A DNA stretch of 64,000 bases. Origin: Schaalia sp. HMT-172 (GTDB taxonomy: Bacteria > Actinomycetota > Actinomycetes > Actinomycetales > Actinomycetaceae). Position numbers and translations under genes: made by a program. Each line of letters opens with the position of its first letter. The stretch's first letter is position 1. The stretch covers positions 744,001 through 808,000 of the forward strand of contig NZ_CP130058.1 in NCBI RefSeq assembly GCF_030644365.1. Reading direction: 5' to 3'. This document shows positions 1 through 8,910 of the stretch, piece by piece. The notes beneath the pieces were generated by a model that was given only the letters and a program-made list of their open reading frames with translations, did not search any database and was not told where the DNA came from.

Positions 1-102
1 CAGTGGGCCCGCCTGCGCTTTGCCCGTCGCTGGTCGCAGATCAGGCGCGACCGCCTCGAGGGACTCAAGCTCGCGGCCGCGCGCGTCCTGCGCGTCTGGT
101 AG
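1..102 (+). CDS. C-terminal end of an unidentified protein (partial)
   Basis: The frame is open from base 1 to a TAG at 100-102 and gives 33 residues, very rich in Arg, Leu and Ala, ending in RVLRVW. It converges on the TIGR03089-like gene, whose stop lies only 4 bp away. In related actinobacteria, wbbL-type rhamnosyltransferases and LytR-CpsA-Psr genes lie next to TIGR03089 genes, so either is a candidate, but nothing in these 33 residues identifies the protein. Confidence 0.55.
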   Translation, partial: QWARLRFARRWSQIRRDRLEGLKLAAARVLRVW

Positions 103-105
103 CCG

Positions 106-837
106 CTAGCGGGCGTAAGTGACCAGCCCCGCGTCCGCGGCCTCCGTCGCCAGGATCTGGGGGAGGCGCTCCGGCGAAACAACGTGGGGGTCGATGAGGA
201 CCACGCTGCGCCCTCGCATCCACTGGTCGAGCACTTGCCCTGCCCCGGTGCGTCCCTCCCACAGGAGCGCGACTCGCGACCCGCTGACTCCCTCTGGGGC
301 GCGTAGCCCCGCCAGGGCCTCGTCCCGCGCGCTGGCCAGGAGGTCGGGGGTGTCCACGATGAGGGCGTCGGGTGCCGTGGCGATCTCGGCCAGCGCGTCC
401 ACGGCCCCGTCGAGCTGCGCGTCCCAGGCGAAGGACAGGTAGGCGCGGGGCTGGGCGAGCACGTGGGCGCCGGCCGCCAGCGCGTCGCGTGCCTGGGACC
501 CCAGAGAATTTGTCACAAATAGATCGCCGGGCAGGGGCCGTCGCGTGTCGAGGGGCTCCCATCCCATCGCGCGCGCGGCGATCTGCCAGAGCGCGTCCTG
601 CCAGGGTTGAAGGGACGTGTAGATGCGAGTTGGTGCCGGTTCGTCGGAGCCGAAGAGGTCAGCGGCGAGCTCGTTTGTCAGGTAATTGGCGATCTTGGAG
701 AGCCATCTGCTGACCACGGGTCCTCCCAGCTCGACTCGTTCCTGTCCGTACTGGGTGAGGGCGGGTCCTGACCATCCGTTAATCATGCTGACAAGGGTAG
801 TGAGCCTCGTCATATTATTTGTTGCAAAGTCGCTCAT
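106..837 (-). CDS. TIGR03089-like conserved protein
   Basis: This 243-residue protein resembles the actinobacterial TIGR03089 family, proteins with distant similarity to the N-terminal part of AMP-binding (acyl-CoA synthetase-like) enzymes but too short to be complete adenylating enzymes. No adenylation core motif is evident. The ATG start lies 191 bp from the divergent whiB gene, so the intervening AT-richer DNA should carry both promoters. In mycobacteria the homologue sits near whiB2 and rhamnose/cell-wall sugar genes, which matches the neighbours here. The biochemical function is unknown. Confidence 0.75.
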   Translation of the reverse strand: MSDFATNNMTRLTTLVSMINGWSGPALTQYGQERVELGGPVVSRWLSKIANYLTNELAADLFGSDEPAPTRIYTSLQPWQDALWQIAARAMGWEPLDTRRPLPGDLFVTNSLGSQARDALAAGAHVLAQPRAYLSFAWDAQLDGAVDALAEIATAPDALIVDTPDLLASARDEALAGLRAPEGVSGSRVALLWEGRTGAGQVLDQWMRGRSVVLIDPHVVSPERLPQILATEAADAGLVTYAR

Positions 838-962
838 AGTCGTGAGTATATCGAAGGTCCCAGGCTTTCCAAGTACCGGGTAACTGTGAAGTCATTACAA
901 AACTGTAAGGATCTACCGGTGGGTCAGGTGCTACTCTAAAGGTCTCAATAACGCGAAACCGC

Positions 963-991
963 TTGACTTCCTGCAATGACACGCGTGTAAT
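963..991 (+). promoter_or_regulatory. Candidate whiB promoter
   Basis: TTGACT at 963-968 and TGTAAT at 986-991 are separated by 17 bp, close to the housekeeping sigma consensus. Transcription would start near 998, giving a leader of about 30 nt that carries the AAGGAG ribosome site at 1015-1020, 8 bases before the whiB ATG. Confidence 0.6.
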
Positions 992-1028
992 TCTCGTATT
1001 GATCGATTCGTTATAAGGAGTCTTCCGC

Positions 1029-1325
1029 ATGTGGAACATCTTCGGTGACGGACCCCTCGAGTGGTCCGAGGACGCCGATGCGGCGCTGTACGCCCGCGTT
1101 GACGGCCCCCTTGCGTGGCAGCAGCACGCACTGTGCGCGCAGACGGATCCCGAAGCATTTTTCCCCGAAAAGGGCGGCTCCACTCGCGAGGCCAAGGCTG
1201 TTTGTCAGGCATGCCAGGTGCGCGAGGATTGCCTCGAGTACGCGCTCGCCAACGATGAGCGTTTCGGTATCTGGGGTGGCATGTCCGAGCGTGAGAGGCG
1301 GCGCCTGCGCCGTATGGCCGGTTGA
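1029..1325 (+). CDS. whiB: WhiB-family iron-sulfur transcription factor, WhiB2/WhmD type
   Basis: The product has 98 residues with four cluster-binding cysteines at 36, 59, 62 and 68 (the C-Xn-CxxC-x5-C pattern), the GIWGG turn at 80-84, and a basic tail RERRRLRR for DNA binding. This is the complete Wbl layout. WhiB2-type proteins bind a [4Fe-4S] cluster, partner the housekeeping sigma factor and control septation and cell division. AAGGAG lies 8 bases before the ATG. The gene overlaps the following glycosyltransferase start by 4 bases (TTGA), indicating translational coupling. The same order (whiB, glycosyltransferase, DUF5719, zincin-like, DUF3499) is conserved in Streptomyces. Confidence 0.93.
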   Translation: MWNIFGDGPLEWSEDADAALYARVDGPLAWQQHALCAQTDPEAFFPEKGGSTREAKAVCQACQVREDCLEYALANDERFGIWGGMSERERRRLRRMAG

Positions 1326-4300
1326 TTCCCACGTCGCGCTCCGTCGGCGCCATCCTCGTCACCCGGGGTGACGCGCCGCTCACCCAGTCCGTTCTTCGGG
1401 CCATCGATGCTCAATCGATGGCCCCGGACTCCCTTACCATCATTGACGTCGCCGGGCGCCACGTCACCCCCTTCCCCGCCGACCGCGTCCCCGCCGGAGC
1501 CGAGCTCGTGCGCGTGGGCCGCGCGCGCACCCTTGGAGACGCCATTCGCCGCGCGCAGGCCCAGGGTGCTCCCTTCGCCTCCGCCCAGTGGTGGTGGATT
1601 CTCCACGACGACTGTGCGCCCGAGCCCGAGTGCCTGAGCGAACTCGTCCAGGCCGCCGCCGTCGGCAAAACAGTCGGCGCGGTCGGAGTTAAACAGCTGA
1701 GCTGGGACGGGCAGCGTCTCCTCGAACTCGGCATCTTCGCGACCTCCAGCGCCCGTCGCCTCGAGCGCATCGGCGAGGAGGAAATCGACCAGGGCCAGTA
1801 CGACGGCACGACCGACGTACTCGGCGTCGGAACCGTCGGCATGCTCCTGCGCGCCGAGGCCTACCGGGACGTCGACGGCTTCGACCCCGCCCTCGGACCC
1901 TTCGGCGACGGCCTCGACATGGGACGGCGCCTCCACCTCGCCGGCTACCGCGTCATCGTCGCCCCGCGCGCCCGCGTGCGTCACGCCCGCGCCTCCCTCA
2001 CCCCCGCGCTCGAGGCCGGCGCCGCCCCGGATACTACCGCGTCGGCCGACCCCGCCGAGGCGGACGCCCTCCGTGAGGCCGAACAGGCCAAGTCCTTCCG
2101 TCGGCGCCGCTTCGCGCAGCTATACAACTGGTGCAAGGCCACTCCGGCGCTCGTCCTGCCCTTCCTGGCGGCCTGGCTCCTCGTGTGGACCCCCGCCCGT
2201 GCCCTCGGACGCATCGTCACCGGCCGGTCCTCCCTGGCCGTGCCGGAGATCGCCGCGCTGCTCTCGCTGATGGGCGCGACCCCGCGCCTGCTCGCCGGGC
2301 GCGCACGGGCCGCCAAGAGCCGCACCGTTCCGCGCTCCGCGCTGCGTTCTCTCGAGGTGACGCCCGCGTCGCTGCGCAAAGAACCAGCCCACGTCGACGA
2401 GGATGAACACGGCGAACGCATCGACCCGCTCATCGTCGCCTCGATGCGGCGCTACCGTCTTCGGTCGGCGTCCGCCGCCGTCGGTCTCCTCGTCCTGACC
2501 TCTCTTCTCGCGGCCCTCCAGTGGTGGGGGTCGAGCTCCGGACTCGTCGGCGGCGCGTGGGTCTCTGCGCCCGCCTCGTGGACCGAGCTGTGGAACGCCG
2601 CGTGGTCCGGATGGATCCCGGGCGGCGACGGCTACGCCGGGGGCGCCGACCCCCTGACGATCCTCCTGGCCCTGCTCAGCGCCCCCGCGGCGCCCCTGGG
2701 CATCACGCCCGGCGCGGTCGCGACCTTCCTCCTCGTCGCTTCCTCGCCCTTGGCCGCGATGGTCGCGTGGGTGCCCACCCGCTCCCTGACCTCCTCGCTG
2801 CGGGTCCGATTTCTGCTCTCGCTGGCCTGGGCGCTCGCACCCGCCCTCCTCGTGAGCGCGATGCACGGCGTCCTGGCCGGCGTACTCGCACATGTGGCCC
2901 TGCCGGTCCTGGCCGCCTACTGCGCGCCCGAGGCCCGCCCCCTGCTCGTGGACGGCGCCTCCGGCGTCACCAGCGCCCCCGTGTGCCCGCGCGGCGTGAA
3001 CGCCGGCTGCGCGGCCCTGGCGGTTCTCGTTCTCGGATGCTGCGCGCCCATCGCCGTGGCGGCGAGCCTCATCGCGCTCGTGTGGCGTTCGCGTCGGCGC
3101 GCCCTCGTCGCGCTTCCCGCCGCGCTCGTGTGCGCCCCCACCTACGTCTCCATCCTCGCCCGCCCCTCGGCGTGGCCTGCCCTCGCCTCCACGACCGGTG
3201 GCGTGCACGCCTACACGCGCGCCTCCTCGTGGATGGCCCTTCTCGGCATGCCGGCCGCCCCCCGCAGCGTCCTTGAGGGGACCGTGCTGGGAGCCCTTGG
3301 CGCCGGGAGCGTCCTCCTCGCCGTCCTGGCGCTCGCGCGCCACCGGTCGCGCTCCCTCGGCGCCCTCGCGTGCGGCGCGCTCGTGGCCGCGGCAGCCGGG
3401 TGGGCGGCCTCGCACGTCGGCGTGGGCCTCGACGGCGCCTGGGTGGCCTCGGCCTGGACGTCCCCGGCCCTGTCCCTGTCCTACGGCCTCCTGCTCCTGT
3501 GCGCGGCTCGCGTCGGCGCGCCGGTCACGACCGACGAGGCCGTGGCCGCGTGGGACGGCCCCCGATCCCTCGCGCTGCGCGCCGCCGGGGTCCTCGGCGC
3601 GCTCGCCCTCCTCGCGGTGGGCGCCACGCAGTCCGCGGCAGCCTTCGCGGCACGCGGGGACGCCTCCCAGACCCCGACCTACGTGCTCGCCCAGCGCGAG
3701 ACGGTCTCGCCCGTGGGGACGCCCATCGTCTCCGCCGTCGCCTCCCAGGCCCAGCGTTCGCCTCGCGCCGGACGCATCCTCGTCCTGGACGGAGACCCCG
3801 CCAACGGCACCGTCGACGCCTCCCTGTGGCGCGGCGCCGGTCAGTCCCTGACGGATGCCTCGCCCTCCGTGCGCGCCCTCGCCCTCGCCCGGGCCCGCCG
3901 CAGTGCGGCCACGGGCACGGTGAGCGACCCGGCCACGGCCTCGCTCGCGCAGGCGGCCTACACGCTCGTCGTCTACCCCGATGACGCCACCGTGGACGCC
4001 CTCGCCGCCCACGGCGTCGACACGATCCTGGTTCCCCTTGGCGCCAGCGGCGCCCAGGCCCTCGCCTTCGGCCTCGACCGTGCGGCCGGCCTGGAGAAGG
4101 TCGGCGACACCAACTCCGGGACGGTGTGGCGCGTGCGCCCGGACGCGACCACGCCCTCGCGCGTGCGCGTCGAATCCCCCGCGGGCGTCACCAGCCCCGT
4201 GGGCGCCTCCCAGCTGCGCGTCGACGGCGACGTCAACGCCATCGGTACCCTCGTCCTGGCCGAACGCGCCGACTCGGGCTGGCGAGCCTTCGTCGACGGA

Positions 4301-4477
4301 GTCCCCCTCGCGGCCGCCGACCCGGTCGACGGGTGGGCGCAGGCCTTCGACATGCCCGCCGCCGGTCACCTCACCGTCAGCTACGACGCCTGGTGGATCA
4401 TCCCCTGGCGCATCGCCTCAGGCATCAGCCTGGTCATCGCAGCGGCCAGCGCACTATCCGCGTGGAGGAAGAGATGA
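1322..4477 (+). CDS. Large membrane glycosyltransferase, family 2
   Basis: The protein has about 1050 residues. The N-terminal 250 residues form a GT-A family 2 domain: an N-terminal VGAILVTRG strand, and WWWILHDDCAP near residue 95, which supplies the acidic nucleotide-sugar/metal-binding motif. A linker is followed by roughly ten hydrophobic segments (about residues 265-770) and a C-terminal extracytoplasmic domain ending in one more membrane helix. This suggests transfer of a sugar from an activated or lipid-linked donor to a cell-envelope polymer; donor and acceptor are unknown. The TTG start overlaps the whiB stop, and the stop overlaps the DUF5719 ATG (ATGA), so the three genes are coupled. 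Confidence 0.8.
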   Translation: MIPTSRSVGAILVTRGDAPLTQSVLRAIDAQSMAPDSLTIIDVAGRHVTPFPADRVPAGAELVRVGRARTLGDAIRRAQAQGAPFASAQWWWILHDDCAPEPECLSELVQAAAVGKTVGAVGVKQLSWDGQRLLELGIFATSSARRLERIGEEEIDQGQYDGTTDVLGVGTVGMLLRAEAYRDVDGFDPALGPFGDGLDMGRRLHLAGYRVIVAPRARVRHARASLTPALEAGAAPDTTASADPAEADALREAEQAKSFRRRRFAQLYNWCKATPALVLPFLAAWLLVWTPARALGRIVTGRSSLAVPEIAALLSLMGATPRLLAGRARAAKSRTVPRSALRSLEVTPASLRKEPAHVDEDEHGERIDPLIVASMRRYRLRSASAAVGLLVLTSLLAALQWWGSSSGLVGGAWVSAPASWTELWNAAWSGWIPGGDGYAGGADPLTILLALLSAPAAPLGITPGAVATFLLVASSPLAAMVAWVPTRSLTSSLRVRFLLSLAWALAPALLVSAMHGVLAGVLAHVALPVLAAYCAPEARPLLVDGASGVTSAPVCPRGVNAGCAALAVLVLGCCAPIAVAASLIALVWRSRRRALVALPAALVCAPTYVSILARPSAWPALASTTGGVHAYTRASSWMALLGMPAAPRSVLEGTVLGALGAGSVLLAVLALARHRSRSLGALACGALVAAAAGWAASHVGVGLDGAWVASAWTSPALSLSYGLLLLCAARVGAPVTTDEAVAAWDGPRSLALRAAGVLGALALLAVGATQSAAAFAARGDASQTPTYVLAQRETVSPVGTPIVSAVASQAQRSPRAGRILVLDGDPANGTVDASLWRGAGQSLTDASPSVRALALARARRSAATGTVSDPATASLAQAAYTLVVYPDDATVDALAAHGVDTILVPLGASGAQALAFGLDRAAGLEKVGDTNSGTVWRVRPDATTPSRVRVESPAGVTSPVGASQLRVDGDVNAIGTLVLAERADSGWRAFVDGVPLAAADPVDGWAQAFDMPAAGHLTVSYDAWWIIPWRIASGISLVIAAASALSAWRKR

Positions 4478-6009
4478 ACGTGCACCGGATTGCCTCCCTG
4501 GGTGCCATCGCGCTCGCCGGGCTCGGGGCCACGGTGCTCGCCTCTGGGTCCCTGTTGATCGACTCCGCTCCCGCGAGTGTCGAGGGCAGTGATCAGAGCG
4601 CCCACCCCTCGCAGGTCCAGCTCGCCTGCCCCACCGGCCTCGTCGACCCCTTCAACACGACGAACGTCGCGGCCGCGACCACATGGTCCTCCCTGTCACG
4701 CACCCCGATCAGCCCGGCTCCGGCCTCGGTGACCGGCGTCGGCGGCGTCATCCCGACCGCGCTGACCCTCGCGGGGCAGGGCGGCGGTGAACTCGCCGGG
4801 CTCAGCGCCGTCGGCTGCGCAGCCCCGCGTACCTCCCAGTGGATCGCCGTGGGCGCCACCACCTCCGGCGCCGACATGGTCCTGATCCTGTCCAACCCCG
4901 GCCCCACAGCCTCGGTCGTCAGCGTCGATGGGTACGGAGCGACCGGCCCCATCAACGCCTCCCCGCGTCAGGTGACCGTCGCCGCCGGGACGACCGTGTC
5001 CGTGCTGCTGGCCGGATGGTTCCCCGACGAAGGTTCCCTCGCGGTCCACGTGCAGGCCGACGGGGGAGGCGTCGCCGCCTGGGCCCAAGCCTCGCTCATG
5101 AACGGCGAGATCCCCCAGGGCACGACGCTCGCCTCGGCGGTCGTCCCGGCGACCACCCAGACGATCCTCGGTGTCGACCCCTCGGGTACCTCCCTGCTGC
5201 GCCTTCTCGCCCCCTCGGGCGAGGCGCACGTCGCCGTGTCCGTCGCGGACTCCGACGGCGTTCACCCCCTCGGCGGCGGGCAGGCGACGGTGGCCCAGGG
5301 CAGCACCCTCGAGATGCCCCTGGACGGCGCCTCCAAGGACTCCACGCCGATCGCCCTCATCGTTTCCTCCGACCGGGAGATCGTCGCGCAGACGACCACG
5401 ATCACGCTGGGCGCCCCGTGGGCCGAGCGCGCGAACGCATGGGTCATGCGCTCCAATGCTGCGCCCGCCACCTCGCTCACGCAGGCCGACATCCCCGGTC
5501 GGCGCACCCTGGAGTCCATGGCGACGCAGGTGCTGTCCACCTCGCCGATCCGCGACACCTCGGTGGCGACGGACTCCGGGGTGAGCGCGACGCGCGCCAG
5601 CCTGCTGCTCTACGCGCCAGCCACCGGTGCCGAGGCCTCCCGGCAGGACGGCGACGAGCAGTCCGGCACACCCGCGCCCACGGCGACCCCGAACATCTGG
5701 GCCTCCCCCTCACCCGCGGCCACGAGCGCGCAGTCCGGAGACCGGGGCGCCGCCCAGTCCACCGGCACCAGCCCCTCCACCCCCGGCGCCGTCACGGTGA
5801 CCGTTGGCGGACGCACCGTGTCGATTGCCCCCGGAGTGCCCACTCTCGTCGAGCTGCCCGAGGAAGCCGCTCAGATCAACGCCGATTCCCCCATCCAGGC
5901 CGCCGTCGTCGTCTCCGCCGACACGGCAGTCGGGCGCATGAGCACGACCTGGAACGTGGGCACCGAAGGCATCAGCGCGGTGCACGGATCCATCCGCACC
6001 AACAACTGA
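4474..6009 (+). CDS. DUF5719-family exported protein
   Basis: The product has 511 residues, with an N-terminal hydrophobic signal/anchor (about residues 5-29) followed by a long Ser/Thr/Ala/Gly-rich extracytoplasmic region of beta-strand character. A low-complexity Pro/Thr/Ser stretch lies near residues 385-430. Gene order matches the Streptomyces and mycobacterial DUF5719 protein that always follows the large glycosyltransferase, so the two probably act together at the cell surface. The ATG overlaps the upstream stop by 4 bases. No catalytic motif is evident and the molecular role is unknown. Confidence 0.75.
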   Translation: MNVHRIASLGAIALAGLGATVLASGSLLIDSAPASVEGSDQSAHPSQVQLACPTGLVDPFNTTNVAAATTWSSLSRTPISPAPASVTGVGGVIPTALTLAGQGGGELAGLSAVGCAAPRTSQWIAVGATTSGADMVLILSNPGPTASVVSVDGYGATGPINASPRQVTVAAGTTVSVLLAGWFPDEGSLAVHVQADGGGVAAWAQASLMNGEIPQGTTLASAVVPATTQTILGVDPSGTSLLRLLAPSGEAHVAVSVADSDGVHPLGGGQATVAQGSTLEMPLDGASKDSTPIALIVSSDREIVAQTTTITLGAPWAERANAWVMRSNAAPATSLTQADIPGRRTLESMATQVLSTSPIRDTSVATDSGVSATRASLLLYAPATGAEASRQDGDEQSGTPAPTATPNIWASPSPAATSAQSGDRGAAQSTGTSPSTPGAVTVTVGGRTVSIAPGVPTLVELPEEAAQINADSPIQAAVVVSADTAVGRMSTTWNVGTEGISAVHGSIRTNN

Positions 6010-6089
6010 CCAGGTCCGCGCCCCTCCTAGCGAGGCCCGCGCGACGGGGAACCGACGGGGCCACTGGCGAGGCCCGCGGCGCCAGCGCC

Positions 6090-6512
6090 TCAGCGCATCG
6101 CGTCGTCAATCTCGTCGGGCGGCAGCGCCAGGATGTGACTGATCCGCTCCACCAGGACCCGGCGGGTCACCACACCCACCTCCTCGAGCGGACAGCGCAG
6201 CGTAATGGGCAGGCGATACACGACGATTCGGTCACGCAAACCCCGGCGTCGATCCGCCGGAAAAATGCGGGCCACGACGACGTTGTGAGACTCCCAGGAC
6301 GCGGGATTCGACGGGGGAACGTCCTCGACCGCGAACTCGATCGTCGCGACCTGCGGCCAGCGCCCGATCAGCTCCGACACGAGCTCGCCGACCATCAGAT
6401 CAAAGTCCTCCCGGCGCGTGCGCCAGGCAGGGGTCCCCGGGAAAAAGAGGGGACCGCGAGGACCGCGACCGTGCCGGTCGCGGCTCGAAACATAGCGTCG
6501 GCTCGCACACAC
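6090..6512 (-). CDS. Zincin-like metallopeptidase-family protein, active site apparently lost
   Basis: This 140-residue protein starts at a GTG, chosen because the homology-like region (RDRHGRGPRGPLFFPG) begins just after it and no ATG fits. The RDRHGRG...GPLFFPG start, the FAVEDVPP segment and IVVYRLPI are characteristic of the PF06262 'metallopeptidase family' gene found between DUF5719 and DUF3499. Family members with an intact site carry HExxHH near the C-terminus. Here the aligned stretch reads VERISH, so both zinc-ligand histidines of HExxH are replaced. It is probably a structural or regulatory derivative. The gene is divergent from the DUF3499 gene across 69 bp. Confidence 0.7.
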   Translation of the reverse strand: MCASRRYVSSRDRHGRGPRGPLFFPGTPAWRTRREDFDLMVGELVSELIGRWPQVATIEFAVEDVPPSNPASWESHNVVVARIFPADRRRGLRDRIVVYRLPITLRCPLEEVGVVTRRVLVERISHILALPPDEIDDAMR

Positions 6513-6581
6513 CCCACCAGCGTAGGACCACGGCGTGCTGGAGCGCGCGATGCGGGCACAGAGTGTCGTACTCTTAGGGGC

Positions 6582-7034
6582 GTGATTGCCCAACGACACT
6601 GCTCGAAGCCCGGCTGCTCCGCCGTCGCCGTCGCCACCCTCACCTACGACTACCGTGACTCCACGGTCGTCGTCGGCCCCCTCGCCACCGTCGCGGACCC
6701 CAACTCCTACGACCTGTGCGACGAACATGCCCAGAACCTGAAGGCGCCCCTGGGCTGGCAGGTCGTGCGCCTGGCCACCACCTTCGAGCCCGCCCCGCCC
6801 TCGGGCGATGACCTCGCTGCTCTGGTCGATGCCGTCCGAAGGGTCGCCCAAGAAGCCCAGCAGGCCCCGGCCTCGGCCCCAAACGCGCGCACCCCACGCA
6901 CCGGGCCCTACGCTTCGGCGCGCTCCGTGGGAAACCCCGACACCTCCAGCCCCCTGGATCCCTCCAGCCCGTATGCGCGTCGGCGCGCCCAATTCACCGT
7001 CGTCGACGGCGAGGAGGGGGCCGGCCGGGACTGA
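6582..7034 (+). CDS. DUF3499-family protein
   Basis: The product has 150 residues and a GTG start. The N-terminal half contains HCSKPGCS followed about 30 residues later by CDEHAQ, an arrangement of Cys and His that looks like a small metal-binding site. The C-terminal 70 residues are Pro/Ala-rich and probably disordered. DUF3499 proteins are restricted to actinobacteria and lie in this whiB2 neighbourhood; the function is unknown. No Shine-Dalgarno sequence is obvious before the GTG. Confidence 0.8.
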   Translation: MIAQRHCSKPGCSAVAVATLTYDYRDSTVVVGPLATVADPNSYDLCDEHAQNLKAPLGWQVVRLATTFEPAPPSGDDLAALVDAVRRVAQEAQQAPASAPNARTPRTGPYASARSVGNPDTSSPLDPSSPYARRRAQFTVVDGEEGAGRD

Positions 7035-7037
7035 GCG

Positions 7038-7871
7038 CTACAGGCCGAAGCGGGGCTTGGTCGCCTCGTGGAAGCGTTGCGCGCCCCGGTGACGCCGCTC
7101 GATCTCGCGCCACCACTCCCGATCCCTGCGTGCCACCAGTACGGCGGCAATCACGAGCTCAGGGTGAAGCCCCTCGGGCAGGGGAGTCTGCACGCGCCGG
7201 GAGAGGCGATCCGCCAGTGAGGTCGCGACCTGGATCCTCAGCGCCCTGTTCAGGGAGCGGTTCGTGCCCAAGAACGCGCGAGCCTCGGCGACGAGCTCAT
7301 CATCCAGGGGCAGGATCGTCGCAGTGGCAGCCCACACCTCAAGCCCCGGGGGCATCACGAGCGGCGGATAGAAGACAGCGGAGCCCTGCGAACACACCAT
7401 CGTCCCGGCGGCCAGGTCACCCAGACGCTTGCCCTTGGAACTCAAAAACTCCGACGCGAGGGCGATGGCTCCGAGGGACAACCAGTTTTCCACGATCCCC
7501 ACCCCGACACGAACCGCACTGTGGCGCGCCGTGATGGGGCCACCGTCGTCGCGCACGACGCGCAGGTTCATCGCCCACTTGCCCAGCGAACGCCCGCCGG
7601 TGGCAACCTCGACCGCGAAGGGGACGAAGAACAAGGTGGAAGAGGTGAGGGCAATGATGAAGATGCGCAGAGCCGATTCTGAGTCGCCCGACCAGGTCTT
7701 GGTCGCGATCAAGATGAGGATGAACATGGCGCCCACATACGTCGTCCCGTCGATCGTGGCGGAGGCGATCCTCTCCATCGGAGACGCGGGGGAGACGTCA
7801 AGACTCACCGCCTCGCCAGTGCGGACGTAATCATCCTGAAAGTCGCTCGACTCGATGCGTTGCGCGCTCAT
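7038..7871 (-). CDS. RDD-family membrane protein
   Basis: This is a 277-residue protein. The N-terminal 180 residues have three hydrophobic segments, and RIASATIDG begins the RDD-type domain, whose typical Arg-Asp-Asp is degenerate here. GRSLGKWAMNLRVV and GKRLGDLAAGTMV are standard RDD family segments. A cytoplasmic C-terminal tail of about 100 residues is longer than in minimal RDD proteins. It is divergently paired with the SpoIIM-like gene, with only 18 bp between start codons, as in the mycobacterial Rv3694c-Rv3695 pair. It is probably an envelope-stress or transport accessory protein. Confidence 0.85.
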   Translation of the reverse strand: MSAQRIESSDFQDDYVRTGEAVSLDVSPASPMERIASATIDGTTYVGAMFILILIATKTWSGDSESALRIFIIALTSSTLFFVPFAVEVATGGRSLGKWAMNLRVVRDDGGPITARHSAVRVGVGIVENWLSLGAIALASEFLSSKGKRLGDLAAGTMVCSQGSAVFYPPLVMPPGLEVWAATATILPLDDELVAEARAFLGTNRSLNRALRIQVATSLADRLSRRVQTPLPEGLHPELVIAAVLVARRDREWWREIERRHRGAQRFHEATKPRFGL

Positions 7872-7889
7872 ATGTGACACGCTAGTCCA

Positions 7890-8882
7890 ATGGACATCGA
7901 TGTGCTGCGGGTAAGCGGAAAAAACCAGTGGAAACGTCTCGATGAGCTCACGCGCGCCCGCGTACTGAGTGGCGAGGACATCGACGAGCTCGACCGCCTC
8001 TACCGCAGCGCTACCACGGACCTGGCGCGCGTGCGCACGGTGAGTCCCGACCCCGACGTCATCGCCGAACTCTCGCGCATCCTGTCGGCCGCGCGCGGGC
8101 GCCTGGCGGGCACCGGCGGCCTCACGGGCGCCGTCATCGCCCGCTTCTTCGTCGTCTCCCTGCCGCTGGCCCTGTACCGCATCCGCTGGGTGATCCTGGG
8201 GGTGATGGCCGTCTTCATCGCGCTGTGCGCGATCCAGGCCCACTACATGATGACAACCCCCGAGGCCATGAACGAGCTGGGCAGCCCCGAGAGGCTACGC
8301 ACCTACGCGCAGTCCGAGTTCGTCGAGTATTACAGCCAGGACACGCACGCGGAATTCGGCGTGTCCGTGTGGGCGAACAACGCCTGGATCACCCTGATCA
8401 GCATCGGAACCGGCATCACCGGCTTCTTCCCCCTCAAAATACTGTGGGACAACGCGGTCTCACTGGGGACCTCCGCCGCGGTCGTCATCACCTATGGGGG
8501 CGCGTGGCACTTCTTCCGCTTCATCCTGCCCCACGGCGTGCCCGAGCTGACCGCGGTGTTCATCTCGATCGCGGCCGGGCTGCGGATCTTCTGGGCGTTC
8601 CTGGTCCCGGGCCCCGCGTCGCGCTTCCAGGCCGTCGGGCAGGCGGCGCGAGCCGCGATGACCGTGGCGGTGGGGTGCGCGATCCTGCTGGCGGGTAGCG
8701 GATTCCTGGAGGGCTTCGTGACGCCCTCCGAGCTGCCCGACGCCCTCAAGATTTCCCTCGGCCTCCTCCTGACGGCGGCGGCCTGGGCCTACATCCTCCT
8801 CCTCGGGCACCGCGCCGATCGGGCCGGGCTAAGCTCCGACGTCGGCACCGACGCCGGCTACTATCAGCCGGTCTCCGGCTAG
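7890..8882 (+). CDS. SpoIIM/DUF95-family integral membrane protein
   Basis: The protein has 330 residues with a cytoplasmic N-terminal helical region (about 1-95) and then several hydrophobic helices to about residue 310. It contains the sequence SEFVEYYSQDTHAEFG and a following WANNAWIT, typical of the stage II sporulation M family in non-sporulating actinobacteria. The ATG lies 18 bp from the RDD start and has no visible Shine-Dalgarno sequence, so the mRNA may be leaderless. It faces the DUF58 gene convergently. Context (RDD, DUF58, MoxR) suggests a membrane-assembly or stress module; direct function is not known. Confidence 0.85.
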   Translation: MDIDVLRVSGKNQWKRLDELTRARVLSGEDIDELDRLYRSATTDLARVRTVSPDPDVIAELSRILSAARGRLAGTGGLTGAVIARFFVVSLPLALYRIRWVILGVMAVFIALCAIQAHYMMTTPEAMNELGSPERLRTYAQSEFVEYYSQDTHAEFGVSVWANNAWITLISIGTGITGFFPLKILWDNAVSLGTSAAVVITYGGAWHFFRFILPHGVPELTAVFISIAAGLRIFWAFLVPGPASRFQAVGQAARAAMTVAVGCAILLAGSGFLEGFVTPSELPDALKISLGLLLTAAAWAYILLLGHRADRAGLSSDVGTDAGYYQPVSG

Positions 8883-8910
8883 GTCCCCGCTCGCCCGCTA
8901 GAGGCGCCCG

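Noticed and set aside
1205-4369. Very long open frames opposite the glycosyltransferase and other genes
   Set aside because: High GC leaves long open shadows; these have Gly/Arg/His-rich composition, no ribosome sites and no family resemblance.
4839-6580. Long plus-strand frame continuous with DUF3499
   Set aside because: It overlaps DUF5719 and the zincin-like gene in another frame; DUF3499 homology starts only at the GTG at 6582.
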